A stretch of 64,000 bases of DNA from Mucilaginibacter sp. OK268 (GCF_900103125.1 NZ_FNJV01000001.1:806001-870000); one strand, 5' to 3'; shown: positions 26,737 through 35,350, counted from the first letter of the stretch. Notes: generated by a model not told the origin, from the letters alone. Program-made: numbers and translations.

Positions 26737-27774
26737 ATGATTATGTCAGATATAAATAAAACAATGAAAGCCTGGCAGCTACATGCTTTCGGATTAGATA
26801 ACTTAACATTAGATACCATTGCTAAATCGGAGCCAAAGGCACATGAAATCTTAATTAAGGTAGGCGCGGTTTCCTTAAACTTTAGAGATAAGGCTATCGT
26901 TGATGGTATATACGAACCTGAAATGATACCAAAGCCATTGATTCCGGTATCGGATGCGGCAGGCACTGTGGTTGCCGTTGGCGCTGATGTTACCAAATTC
27001 AAAGTTGGTGACCGTGTCATATCGCACTTATATTCTCATTGGATTGAAGGCGCTCCCGCACCTGATGAGCCTGCTCATTGCCTTGGCGCTCCTTATCCAG
27101 GCGGCCTTGCCGAGTACATGATCCTTGAAGCCGAATCTGCGGTACTGGCTCCCTCAACAATAACCGATGAAGAAGCATCTACTTTGCCTATTGCTGCTTT
27201 AACCGCATGGTTTTCTCTGGTCACCTATGGAAATTTAAAAGCGGGCGAAACAGTCGTTATTCAGGGAACAGGTGGTGTATCCATATTTGGTTTACAGATC
27301 GCTCATGCGCTGGGTGCAAGGGTTATCGTAACAACCAGCAGCGATGCGAAGGGTCAAAAGGCAAGAGAACTGGGTGCTGATGAGATCATTAATTACGTTA
27401 CAACACCTGATTGGGCAAAAAAAGTTCAGCACTTAACTAATGGCAAAGGCGCTGATCAATTACTGGAAGTAGTAGGTGGTGAGGGTTTGAATGACTCTGT
27501 TGAAGCGACCAAAGTTACCGGACAAATCGCAGTAATCGGTTTCTTAGCAGGACAGACAACCAATCTCGACCTGATGAGGGTAATCTTCAAACAAACAAAA
27601 ATACAAGGTATCGCTGTTGGTCACCTTACAGCATTTGAGGAGATGAATAAAGCTTTCGATGCGTATAATATCAAGCCAGTTATTGAAAAGGTATATCCAT
27701 TTGAACAGGCAGTTGAAGCCTATCAACATCTTGCAAAAGGCGCTTTTGGTAAAATTGTGATTAAAATGAGCTAA
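26737..27774 (+). CDS. MDR-family NAD(P)-dependent alcohol dehydrogenase / quinone reductase
   Basis: A 345-residue cytoplasmic oxidoreductase. It has an N-terminal GroES-like domain (HEILIKVGAVSLNFRDKAIV) and a Rossmann domain with GTGGVSIFGLQIAHALGA. The catalytic and structural zinc ligands of classic alcohol dehydrogenases are not obvious, which fits the zinc-independent quinone-oxidoreductase branch. The start could be 26737 or the second ATG at 26743. It is divergent from the MocR gene and is its likely target. A terminator follows directly. Confidence 0.88.
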   Translation: MIMSDINKTMKAWQLHAFGLDNLTLDTIAKSEPKAHEILIKVGAVSLNFRDKAIVDGIYEPEMIPKPLIPVSDAAGTVVAVGADVTKFKVGDRVISHLYSHWIEGAPAPDEPAHCLGAPYPGGLAEYMILEAESAVLAPSTITDEEASTLPIAALTAWFSLVTYGNLKAGETVVIQGTGGVSIFGLQIAHALGARVIVTTSSDAKGQKARELGADEIINYVTTPDWAKKVQHLTNGKGADQLLEVVGGEGLNDSVEATKVTGQIAVIGFLAGQTTNLDLMRVIFKQTKIQGIAVGHLTAFEEMNKAFDAYNIKPVIEKVYPFEQAVEAYQHLAKGAFGKIVIKMS

Positions 27775-27778
27775 TCAT

Positions 27779-27802
27779 AAACCCACTCTGATGAGTGGGT
27801 TT
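27779..27802 (+). terminator. Terminator of the MDR dehydrogenase gene
   Basis: A 10-bp stem (AAACCCACTC with GAGTGGGTTT) with loop TGAT, then a short T-run. Confidence 0.8.
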
Positions 27803-27886
27803 TAAATTCCAAATCCCCTGGATGGCCTCGAATCATTTGATCGCACGTTTGAGTTTAAGGGCGATCGAAATAAAACCTATAATTAT

Positions 27887-27896
27887 CAAACGTTTG
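27887..27896 (+). promoter_or_regulatory. LacI-type operator CAAACGTTTG, site 5
   Basis: Exact palindrome with right flank TGTAGAA, 72 bases before the threonine dehydrogenase-like gene. Confidence 0.7.
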
Positions 27897-27967
27897 TGTA
27901 GAAATTGAAGAGCCGCTGGGCCTCTTTTTCGGTTAATCATCCCTAATTTTCGGTTTTTAAACCGGAT

Positions 27968-28909
27968 ATGGATAGTATTTTAGTAATAGGCTCAAACGGC
28001 CAGATAGGTACCGAACTGATTGATGCCTTAAAGGTAACCTGGCCGGCGTATCAGGTCATTAGCTGCGATATAAGGCCACGTGAGCAGTTAAAGGGCGACT
28101 TGTTTGTACAAGCCGATGTTAATGACATGGAGCGGCTTAAAACCATTTTTGAGCGGTATCGTATCAAACAGGTATACCTGCTGGCCGCATTGTTATCCGC
28201 CACGGGCGAAACCAAACCCCGTTATGCCTGGGATCTCAACATCAATGGTTTACTCAACGTGCTTGACCTGTCAGTAGCTTACCGGGTCGAAAAAGTTTTC
28301 TGGCCCAGTTCTATCGCGGTGTTCGGTCCGGGTTCGCCCAAGGATGATACCCCGCAGTTTGGTGAAAAGGATCCGCAAACGGTTTATGGCTTCAGTAAGC
28401 TGGCCGGCGAAAACTGGTGCAACTATTACCGCGAAAAATATGGCCTGGATGTACGGAGCATCCGATACCCGGGCCTCATCAGCTGGAAGGCCGCGCCCGG
28501 CGGTGGCACTACCGATTACGCCGTGCAGATATTTCATGATGCCATATCCTCCGAAAGCTATCAATGTTTCCTTTCGGCGGATACGCGCCTGCCCATGATG
28601 TACATGGATGATGCCATCCGTGGTACGATAGAATTGATGCAGACCCCACTGGAAAAACTAAAAGTATTCCGCTCGTATAACCTGGCTGGTTTTAGCTGTA
28701 CCCCCGGCGGACTGGCAGCTGAGATCAGCGGGCACATTCCCGGATTTACCATCAGCTACCTCGAAAACGACCCGCGCCAGCAAATAGCTGACAGCTGGCC
28801 GCGGTCAATTGACGACAGCGAGGCCCAAAAAGACTGGGGCTGGCAAGCCCAATTTGACCTGGAAGCCGTGACCGGCGATATGATCAAACATTTGTCGCTG
28901 GTGATATAA
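27968..28909 (+). CDS. SDR-type L-threonine 3-dehydrogenase / NAD-dependent epimerase
   Basis: A 313-residue extended SDR enzyme. The NAD motif is IGSNGQIGTEL (6-16), and the active site has SSIAVFG with YGFSKLAGE (Tyr-x3-Lys). The segment PGLISWKAAPGGGTTDYAVQ closely matches the SDR-type threonine dehydrogenases of animals and bacteria, which oxidise L-threonine to 2-amino-3-ketobutyrate. A sugar-nucleotide epimerase is the alternative but less likely. A LacI-type operator sits upstream, which ties it to the regulon. The two-copy element follows 31 bases after the stop. Confidence 0.85.
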   Translation: MDSILVIGSNGQIGTELIDALKVTWPAYQVISCDIRPREQLKGDLFVQADVNDMERLKTIFERYRIKQVYLLAALLSATGETKPRYAWDLNINGLLNVLDLSVAYRVEKVFWPSSIAVFGPGSPKDDTPQFGEKDPQTVYGFSKLAGENWCNYYREKYGLDVRSIRYPGLISWKAAPGGGTTDYAVQIFHDAISSESYQCFLSADTRLPMMYMDDAIRGTIELMQTPLEKLKVFRSYNLAGFSCTPGGLAAEISGHIPGFTISYLENDPRQQIADSWPRSIDDSEAQKDWGWQAQFDLEAVTGDMIKHLSLVI

Positions 28910-28939
28910 TAGAAGACCCATACCTTACCATAATCCCGC

Positions 28940-29219
28940 AAAATTTTCGTATATTTACGGAAAGCCAAACAGCCCGCTTCTCTTTTATCAGAGGAGCGGG
29001 CTGTTTGGTTAAGGTCCAAAAGGGAACAAAAATAGGCTGTTTCTTATATAGTTATTTGATAATCAATAAATTAATACTTTTTAAAGTTTTCAAAACATAT
29101 CAAAATCGTGTTAAAATTTGTTAAAAAGTGTTAAAATCGATGGTTTTGAATCAATTTTCAAGCGTTTTTAACCCGTTTTTGGCCAGAAAAGTGTTAAAAT
29201 TTAAGGTTTAAAAAGTTTT
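28940..29219 (+). repeat. Two-copy 280-bp non-coding element, copy 2
   Basis: It matches 674-950 in order and sequence. The -7-like box is TATATTTA (28950-28957), the hairpin lies at 28967-29006, the GTTAAGG box follows, and GTTAAAA motifs occur at 29110, 29120 and 29130; the first motif of copy 1 has decayed to ATCAAAA here. It lies between two convergent genes, so it is not simply a 5' leader in this place. Confidence 0.8.
28964..29010 (+). ncRNA. Predicted structured RNA / hairpin, copy 2
   Basis: A 16-bp stem (AAACAGCCCGCTTCTC with GAGGAGCGGGCTGTTT, one G-T pair) closes the same TTTTATCA loop as copy 1. Compared with copy 1, one G-C pair is swapped to C-G. It could also act as the terminator of the upstream gene. 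Confidence 0.4.
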
Positions 29220-29226
29220 CCAGGCA

Positions 29227-30300
29227 TCATTTGGGCTGACTTTGAGTCGAGGACACCATCTGCATAAATTTATCTTCGGAAGCTATGTATTTTTCCAACA
29301 GGGTAAACTGGTTACGGGCCCTCAGCAGGTTATGCCCGGGATAGCTGGAGCCATAGTAAATATCATTGTTCAGGTAATCGGTCAGGAATCGGATGGCCTG
29401 CATATAGATCATAAACTTGCCCGAATACACAAACAGCTCGCGCTCAGCCTCGGTAAGGCTGGTGTTCATTTCCGAAAGGTAGCCCTCAACAATAGCCGCG
29501 AAAAAATCTTCGCGCACATTGATCAGGGAAAGGTTCTGCTCTTCCTCGTTGGCGGGGGAGAGGTAGGTACGCATCATATCACCCACATCGCTGATGTAAT
29601 AGCCCGGCATCACGGTGTCCAGGTCGATGACACACAGGCCTTTATGGTCGGCATCAAACAAAATATTGCTGATCTTGGTATCGTGGTGAACAACCCGCAG
29701 AGGTATCAGCTGGTCGTGCATAATGGATTGGTGCACATCGGCAATATCCCGGTGCCGGAAAGCCTGATCGATGGTATCGCTGGCTTCGGCCAATCGTTCG
29801 GCGCCTGCGTTTTTTACAACCCGTTTAAAGGTTTCAAACCGGCCGGACAGGTCATGGAAGCCGTCAAGAGTATAATGCAGTCCACTAACATTAAAACCGG
29901 CCAGCAAATTGGTGAATTTGGCAAACTGGCGGGCGGCCTCAAAAGCTTCGTCGCGGGTTTGTACCGTATTGAGGGTGATGGAGTTTTTGATAAACGGAAA
30001 CAGGCGGTAATATTCGTTATCGGTATACTTTACCAGGTAATCACCGCTGATAGTAGGCAACGATGCTACGAACAAATAATCGGGATAACGCTTTGATAAG
30101 TAGTCATCTATCTTGTTGGTATTTTGGGCTATATTTTCTGGTGTTCTGAAAACGTTTTTATTGATCTGCTGCAATATAAACTCACTATCGTTTTTAGAAC
30201 TGGTTATTTTCCAGGTTCGGTTGATCAACCCCTCGCCAAATTTTTCAATATGATAATCGTGTGCAATAAGGCCAAAGGATTTTAGAATAACATCAAACAT
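29227..30300 (-). CDS. Aminoglycoside-phosphotransferase-fold kinase (N-acetylhexosamine kinase-like)
   Basis: A 357-residue cytoplasmic kinase. The catalytic loop VVHHDTKISNILFD and the metal-binding VIDLDTVMPGY are clear. This branch of the APH family includes NahK-type anomeric N-acetylhexosamine kinases and proteins annotated as mucin-desulfatase-related; a sugar substrate is therefore likelier than an antibiotic. A LacI-type operator lies 71 bases upstream of its start, and the LacI gene itself follows upstream on the same strand. Confidence 0.75.
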   Translation of the reverse strand: MFDVILKSFGLIAHDYHIEKFGEGLINRTWKITSSKNDSEFILQQINKNVFRTPENIAQNTNKIDDYLSKRYPDYLFVASLPTISGDYLVKYTDNEYYRLFPFIKNSITLNTVQTRDEAFEAARQFAKFTNLLAGFNVSGLHYTLDGFHDLSGRFETFKRVVKNAGAERLAEASDTIDQAFRHRDIADVHQSIMHDQLIPLRVVHHDTKISNILFDADHKGLCVIDLDTVMPGYYISDVGDMMRTYLSPANEEEQNLSLINVREDFFAAIVEGYLSEMNTSLTEAERELFVYSGKFMIYMQAIRFLTDYLNNDIYYGSSYPGHNLLRARNQFTLLEKYIASEDKFMQMVSSTQSQPK

Positions 30301-30370
30301 TTACTAAGTTTTTTAAGGTTTTTTGAATGCTTAAACCAAACCTAATTAATAAACCGCTAAACTTTTCACG

Positions 30371-30380
30371 CAAACGTTTG
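30371..30380 (-). promoter_or_regulatory. LacI-type operator CAAACGTTTG, site 6
   Basis: Exact palindrome. Read on the minus strand its right flank is CGTGAAA, so the extended side faces the kinase gene, as at other sites. Confidence 0.75.
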
Positions 30381-30457
30381 CCTGTTTTTTTAATTGACAA
30401 TCCTTTAAGATAAGTTCAAAACCGGCGCCTGATTGGAATAGTTTAATATTCACAATT

Positions 30458-31495
30458 TCAATAGCTGTTCCTGGTTTTATTTTCGATCAGTTGCGACTCT
30501 ACTATCACATTGTAATAGGCCTGCACTTCATCCAGCGACTGTTCTTTACGCGACAGGAGATCTAATAAAATATCGGCAGCTTTTTGTCCCTGGAGGTAGG
30601 GGAACTGCTCAACCGATGCCACCGGGGCATAATCCATATAGTTGATGATGGGTAAATTGGCATAACTCACAAATTGGAGGTCTTTATCCAGGTTGATGCC
30701 CAGGTTGCGGGCATGTTTTATGGCGTATAAAGACACGTAATCATTAAAAGTAACAATAGCCGAAGGCCGGCGTTTATGGGCCAGCAGGCCATCCAAAGCG
30801 GCACGGGTACCTTCTTCGGTTAAATTGCAGCCTACTATTAATGAAGGGTCAAACTTTAACCTGTTCTTGGTCATGGCTTTAATGTAACCCTCCTTGCGTT
30901 CGCCGCTGGCTGCCAGGGTAGCAGGTCCGTTGATGAGACCGATGCTGCGGTGCCCTTTTTGTAACAGGTAGTTTACGGCCTCAATACTGCCGGTTTCCAT
31001 ATTGCAGGCCACATAATGTATATTTTTAAGCGGGGGGATACGGTCAAAAAATACAACGGGAATATTAAAACGCTTCAACATGTCGAAATGAGCAAATGAA
31101 GATGTGGTTTTGGCCACAGATATCAGCAGACCATCCACACGCGAGTTTTTCATTTTTTCAACCAGCTGTATCTCCTTTTCTTCGTTATCATGCGATTGGG
31201 CAATCAAAACGGTATAGTTTCTTTTGTAGGCCGTATCCTCAATAGCGCTGATAGCAGCCGAAAAGAACGCTTCGGACAATTCCGGAATAATAACACCTAT
31301 GGTATAAGTTTTCCCTTTTTGAAAAGATATGGCATTCTGGTTGGGTTCGTAACCCAGTTTTTCGGCCAGTGCCTGTACCTTCAATTGGGTGGTAATGCCA
31401 ATAGTAGGGTGCTTGTGCAACGCCCTTGAAACTGTTGATACAGAAACATTAAGAATTTTGGCTATTTCTTTTATGGTGGCTGGTTTTCCGGTCAT
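30458..31495 (-). CDS. LacI/GalR-family transcriptional regulator
   Basis: A 345-residue sugar-responsive regulator. The N-terminal HTH is TIKEIAKILNVSVSTVSRAL (7-26), followed by a hinge with LAEKLGYEPN. The ligand-binding domain is periplasmic-binding-protein-like (TIGVIIPELSEAFFSAAISA, RVDGLLISVAKTT, VVFFDRIPP). LacI proteins bind palindromes with a central CG; CAAACGTTTG fits and occurs before this gene and six other times in the first 32 kb. It is therefore the likely regulator of the nearby chrA, M1-cysC, PUL 1, threonine dehydrogenase and kinase genes. The effector is unknown. Confidence 0.93.
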   Translation of the reverse strand: MTGKPATIKEIAKILNVSVSTVSRALHKHPTIGITTQLKVQALAEKLGYEPNQNAISFQKGKTYTIGVIIPELSEAFFSAAISAIEDTAYKRNYTVLIAQSHDNEEKEIQLVEKMKNSRVDGLLISVAKTTSSFAHFDMLKRFNIPVVFFDRIPPLKNIHYVACNMETGSIEAVNYLLQKGHRSIGLINGPATLAASGERKEGYIKAMTKNRLKFDPSLIVGCNLTEEGTRAALDGLLAHKRRPSAIVTFNDYVSLYAIKHARNLGINLDKDLQFVSYANLPIINYMDYAPVASVEQFPYLQGQKAADILLDLLSRKEQSLDEVQAYYNVIVESQLIENKTRNSY

Positions 31496-31610
31496 TATCA
31501 GTTTTAGTAATCATTAAAATTAGTAAAATGCTTTTAAACTGGCAATTTAAGCAGGGTTTTATTGAAAAAGTAGAACGTTCGAAGAGCGTAAAAGGCCATT
31601 TATCTTCACG

Positions 31611-31620
31611 CAAACGTTTG
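31611..31620 (-). promoter_or_regulatory. LacI-type operator CAAACGTTTG, site 7
   Basis: Exact palindrome, 115 bases before the lacI start and 91 before the DUF4267 gene on the other strand. The flank CGTGAAG faces lacI, which suggests autoregulation. Confidence 0.75.
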
Positions 31621-31711
31621 TTCCTGGACCCGGTCGAAACTCATTTATTAACCCAGGTGCATGAACAGAAATTTTAGGCGGCCGAAATTTGTGGTATTAA
31701 TTTAAATAAAA

Positions 31712-32122
31712 ATGAAGACACAAATTGATTTTACGCCCTGGGGCCTGCGCTCAGTGTCCTGGTGGATCACTTTACTGCTGGCTGCGGGTATTATTTTTAT
31801 CGGCATCCGTTTTATGATAGCACCGCAGGTAGGTGCCACAGGCTTTGGCATCTCTTTTTCAAATACCAGCGATGCTGTTTACGGAAAAATTAAAGGTATC
31901 CGTGATACTTTTTCAGGCCTGGTATTGTTACCCTTTTTATGGATGCGTATGCGCCGGATAACCGCATGGGTATTTACCATTGCGATTATTGTACCCGCAA
32001 CCGATGCGCTCATCATTCTAACAACCAACGGAATACATGATACCGCCCATCTGTTGATACATGGTGGTACCGCTTTTGTAATGATCATTACCAGTGTTTT
32101 ACTTTTTTGGCGAAAAGACTGA
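31712..32122 (+). CDS. DUF4267 membrane protein
   Basis: A 136-residue protein with four predicted membrane helices (WWITLLLAAGIIFIGIRFM, a second at LVLLPFLWM, a third at AWVFTIAIIVPATDALII, and a fourth at AFVMIITSVLLFW). The pattern matches DUF4267. Function is unknown. It is divergent from lacI and shares the intergenic region with operator site 7. It converges on the DUF1905 gene. Confidence 0.75.
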   Translation: MKTQIDFTPWGLRSVSWWITLLLAAGIIFIGIRFMIAPQVGATGFGISFSNTSDAVYGKIKGIRDTFSGLVLLPFLWMRMRRITAWVFTIAIIVPATDALIILTTNGIHDTAHLLIHGGTAFVMIITSVLLFWRKD

Positions 32123-32141
32123 TAGGTAACAATTTAACAAA

Positions 32142-32170
32142 GAAAACCCGGCATGAATTGCCGGGTTTTC
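32142..32170. terminator. Bidirectional terminator
   Basis: An 11-bp stem (GAAAACCCGGC with GCCGGGTTTTC) between two convergent genes; T-rich on both strands. Confidence 0.88.
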
Positions 32171-32191
32171 AAAGAGAATTATCGGAGCCTG

Positions 32192-32464
32192 TTAAATGCG
32201 CTCCTGAAGGTTAATAGCTACGGTATCGCCTACTTCTTTGCCAATAAGTTTACGCAGGTCGGCTTTGATGGGTAATTTGTGCGTGCCATCGCCCAGGGCC
32301 ATAAAGGAGCTTTGGAAAGGATGCCCGTCGACCGTGGCTTTAACTTTTACCAGACCGCGGGTTCCAAAAAAGCTAACCGAATCGGGCCAGATCAAATAGG
32401 TCCAGCCGCCTTTGTTGGGGCTTTTTAACAGCGTTGCTGTGAATTGTTTATTTAAAGTGCTCAT
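32192..32464 (-). CDS. DUF1905 domain protein
   Basis: A 90-residue cytoplasmic protein of the DUF1905 family: [20 protein letters not shown], then a small beta-barrel with [17 protein letters not shown]. Longer relatives carry an extra YdeI-like domain that is absent here. Function is unknown. Confidence 0.8.
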   Translation of the reverse strand: MSTLNKQFTATLLKSPNKGGWTYLIWPDSVSFFGTRGLVKVKATVDGHPFQSSFMALGDGTHKLPIKADLRKLIGKEVGDTVAINLQERI

Positions 32465-32570
32465 ATTGTAATATTTAAATTAACAATACAAATTTAAATA
32501 AGTGACTGATGCAAGGGTGGGGGTAAACACGACTTTTAAAGGTGCTTTCGCGACATAGCGTAGTTTATAT

Positions 32571-33281
32571 TTAAGCCATACCGCCGTCGCAGCCTACTAC
32601 TTTGCCGGTCATGTATTCGTTACCTGCTAAAAACAGGATTACGTTGGCTACCTCATCAGGTTTACCTACACGCCCTACAGGAATATTGGTTGCATATTGT
32701 TTAAAGGTTTCCTGTTTGTTTTGTTCGGGTAAAAAATCCCACCAGGAGGTGTCGACCACTCCGGGTGATACAGCGTTGATGCGAATGCCGGCGAACTCTT
32801 TGGCTAAAACCGGAACCATGATCTCCAGGGAACCATTGATAGCTCCAAGTCCCGATGTGCCGGGCATTTGGGCTGTTGCCGATATAGCGGTAACCAATGT
32901 AATACTGCCGCCCGCGTTGATATAAGGCAAAGCCGCCTGGATAGTATTCAGATTGGTGAAAAACTTTTCTTCAAATCCCTCACGGAGTACCTGTAATGAT
33001 AGTTCGGCAAAATTGCCTATGCCTTTGCTGCCGCTTAAGGATATCACCAGGTGATCAATCGGGCCCTGGTTTTTAAAGAAAGTGTCTAATGCTTCACGGT
33101 TGGTGCTGTCTATCGCGGCAGTCTGTAAGCCAGCTTGTTTGGCCTCGTTTAATTTATCGGCATTACGCCCGGTTACGGTTACCTGGGCTTGTTGGTTAGC
33201 GAATTGTGTTGCAGCGGCCAGGCCAATACCTGATGAACCGCCGGCTACGATGATCTTTTTGTTTTGAAATGTAGTTGTCAT
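32571..33281 (-). CDS. SDR family oxidoreductase
   Basis: A classical short-chain dehydrogenase of 236 residues from the Met at 33281 (MTTTFQNKK); the frame is open to 33302. The cofactor motif is GGSSGIG. The catalytic Ser-Tyr-Lys set is not canonical: the ITLVTAISATAQMPG region lacks the YxxxK spacing and has NGSLEIM where Tyr/Lys are expected. It is preceded on the same strand by an AraC regulator, which may control it. Confidence 0.85.
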   Translation of the reverse strand: MTTTFQNKKIIVAGGSSGIGLAAATQFANQQAQVTVTGRNADKLNEAKQAGLQTAAIDSTNREALDTFFKNQGPIDHLVISLSGSKGIGNFAELSLQVLREGFEEKFFTNLNTIQAALPYINAGGSITLVTAISATAQMPGTSGLGAINGSLEIMVPVLAKEFAGIRINAVSPGVVDTSWWDFLPEQNKQETFKQYATNIPVGRVGKPDEVANVILFLAGNEYMTGKVVGCDGGMA

Positions 33282-33357
33282 AGATCTGCTTTTTGTATAC
33301 ACAAAGTTGCAGACATATCAGGTCGGCGCTATATACCGTTTTATGCTTTATCTTGAT

Positions 33358-34284
33358 CTAATCATGCTTTGTGCGATACAGCATTGGGGTTTCCTGGGTT
33401 CCCGCTTTAAAAAAGCGATTGAAGGAGGCGGGATCGCTGAAGTCAAGCTTGTAGGCTATCTCGGCTACGGTTTGATCGGTATATTTTAACAACGATTTGG
33501 CCTCGATAAGCAGCATATCCTTAATGGTATCTGATGCAGTTTTCGCGGTTACAGTTTTTACAACCCGGTTCAAATGGTTTGGGCTTACGGCCAGCAATTC
33601 GGCATAATCGGTTACCTGGCGTTTGGTGAGATAGTGCATACCCACCAGTTTCCGGAAGCGCGAAACCATGGCAGAGCTATCCTGTTGTTCGGCACCGATA
33701 TGCAGTTGTTGCCGCTCATAGCTTCTTTTGGCCTCCAGCAAAATGAGGTACAGATACATTTGTATGGCTTTTTGCCGGCCTGTATCCTGGTTTCTTAGCT
33801 CGTCATTGATCCTGAAAAGAAGCTGGATGATATTATCCATCTCAGATTCGCTTAAACGGAAGAGGGGTGTACCGGAAACATCATAAAAGGGAAACTCTTC
33901 GCCTATTTTAACCGAGGGGATGATGCTGTTTAAAAAGTCGCTGCTAAACAGCATATAATAACCAAAAGCATCCGGACTGATATTGTTTTTGGCGAAGATC
34001 TGGTTGGGATAAGTTAGTGAAATAGTGCGGGGCTGGTGTTTGTAATGATCAAGCCCGATCTGCATATCCAGGGTGCCCTGTACAGTTACGCTAACGCGGT
34101 AAAAATCGGATTTCAGGGGACCTACAGCACCGATCAGTCCCTCGCTTGAATACATTTCAAAACCCGGTATTCGGGCTAATTTTTCCAGGTTGCTGTAACC
34201 AAAAGTAGAAGGGGTGTCTTCGCGGTGTATATGCTTAAACTGATCCAGATCATACCTGGGTATATCATCTTTCCTGCTTTTCAT
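33358..34284 (-). CDS. AraC family transcriptional regulator
   Basis: About 308 residues from the Met at 34284 (MKSRKDDIPRYDL); the frame is open to 34413 but the extra part is not conserved in type. The C-terminal double HTH is clear: LLAVSPNHLNRVVKTVTAKT and VAEIAYKLDFSDPASFNRFFKAGTQETPM. The N-terminal half is a beta-rich sensing domain. It lies 76 bases upstream of the SDR gene on the same strand. Confidence 0.88.
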   Translation of the reverse strand: MKSRKDDIPRYDLDQFKHIHREDTPSTFGYSNLEKLARIPGFEMYSSEGLIGAVGPLKSDFYRVSVTVQGTLDMQIGLDHYKHQPRTISLTYPNQIFAKNNISPDAFGYYMLFSSDFLNSIIPSVKIGEEFPFYDVSGTPLFRLSESEMDNIIQLLFRINDELRNQDTGRQKAIQMYLYLILLEAKRSYERQQLHIGAEQQDSSAMVSRFRKLVGMHYLTKRQVTDYAELLAVSPNHLNRVVKTVTAKTASDTIKDMLLIEAKSLLKYTDQTVAEIAYKLDFSDPASFNRFFKAGTQETPMLYRTKHD

Positions 34285-34437
34285 ACTTAACATTTTACCT
34301 GCCATGAAAATATGCAATTTTAATGGAAAATTTCCCTTATTCAATGGCATTGTATTTACAAAGGTGGGTTTAAGCATAATCCCAGAACAGAGCAATAGTC
34401 CATAAATAGACAAGAGGAATAAATAATGTTAAAAAGG

Positions 34438-34512
34438 GGCTGTCACCCTGAGCTCCGTCGAAGAGTAGAGCGCAGAGGCCTGTCCACCATGCTTCAACGG
34501 AGCATGACAGCC
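34438..34512. repeat. Palindromic repeat, family TGTCATCCTGAGC, copy 2 (decayed, inverted)
   Basis: The arms GGCTGTCACCCTGAGCTCCG and CGGAGCATGACAGCC pair with a 5-base gap. The centre, reverse complemented, reads GCATGGTGGACAGGCCTCTG, close to the centre of the copy at 6843-6925. Confidence 0.7.
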
Positions 34513-34591
34513 TTTCGGACAAATGGGTTTATTCAATATTAAGTATCGGCGCAAGTGCTTTATAAATCAAAGGCATTTAAAGGTTTTTGAA

Positions 34592-34629
34592 CGTATAAAT
34601 ACTTATTTTTTTTATTGGGTATTTATACG
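34592..34629. promoter_or_regulatory. 11-bp inverted repeat upstream of the AidA/PixA gene
   Basis: CGTATAAATAC and GTATTTATACG are perfect complements with a 16-base T-rich spacer. It lies 124 bases before the gene and may be an operator or a hairpin. The rest of the 34285-34752 gap holds only the repeat at 34438. Confidence 0.45.
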
Positions 34630-34752
34630 CTTAGACGGTTGGGTATAAAATGGCAGGTTTGTACAGTAATAGGGAATAAGAAAAACAGACCGTGAAGTCG
34701 TGCTCTTTCCCCTGTTAGGCTTAAAAACACCTGCATTTTTAACCGTACCATT

Positions 34753-35301
34753 GTGGCGATTTATAATGAGCTTCTTTCTTCCTCACAGGAAATAATCAAT
34801 ATCCAGATAGTTATTGATACCGACGCAATTACAGCTGATTATCCTAATCCGAGTAAAGATCCAGCCGATCCAAGCGGTTTACCACATAACTACATGTACT
34901 TGGTGGCCACCAGGAGTGATGTTATTACCGGGTCGGGGACGGCAAACCTGAATATAAAGGCCAATGTTGGGGATGTAATTCGCTGGCATGCTGTTTCTGA
35001 AAATAGCAATTTCGACTCTGCAGTAGTCATTTACAACTTAAGCCAATTTGGAGGTACAACAGTATTTAATAATTTAACTTTTAGTGTTTATACCCGGCAA
35101 GGTATTTTACCCATTGATCGTGCTACGTTACCGGTAGATTTTTCTGCGCAGAGTTTTTGGTTTAACCAGGCCAATGTGATCAATACCGGAACCGAATACT
35201 ATACTGTTCAATTCGCGTTATATGTTCGCAAGGAGGGTTTTGCTGATCCCGTGTTGTTTGGCTATTACTACTGGAATCCAACAGTCACTGTACAACAATA
35301 A
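34753..35301 (+). CDS. AidA/PixA-type inclusion body protein
   Basis: A 182-residue protein without a signal peptide. The family pattern is clear: YPNPSKDPADPSGLPHNYMY, NLNIKANVGDVIRW and SNFDSAVVIYN. AidA of Ralstonia and PixA of Xenorhabdus form cytoplasmic inclusions or respond to quorum sensing; the molecular role is unknown. It stands alone, with a terminator after it and an inverted repeat ahead of it. Confidence 0.8.
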   Translation: MAIYNELLSSSQEIINIQIVIDTDAITADYPNPSKDPADPSGLPHNYMYLVATRSDVITGSGTANLNIKANVGDVIRWHAVSENSNFDSAVVIYNLSQFGGTTVFNNLTFSVYTRQGILPIDRATLPVDFSAQSFWFNQANVINTGTEYYTVQFALYVRKEGFADPVLFGYYYWNPTVTVQQ

Positions 35302-35325
35302 TCATATTATCTCTAATAAGAATAA

Positions 35326-35350
35326 AGCCCGGGCTTGCCGGGCTCTTATT
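35326..35350 (+). terminator. Terminator of the AidA/PixA gene
   Basis: A 7-bp GC stem (AGCCCGG with CCGGGCT), a 5-base loop, then CTTATTGTTT. Confidence 0.75.

Noticed and set aside
29242..30096. 284-codon plus-strand frame opposite the kinase gene
   Set aside because: It is antisense to a clear kinase with catalytic motifs; its translation matches no family.
29227..30300. Kinase as an aminoglycoside resistance gene
   Set aside because: Its motifs fit the sugar-kinase branch, and it sits in a sugar-type regulon beside lacI.
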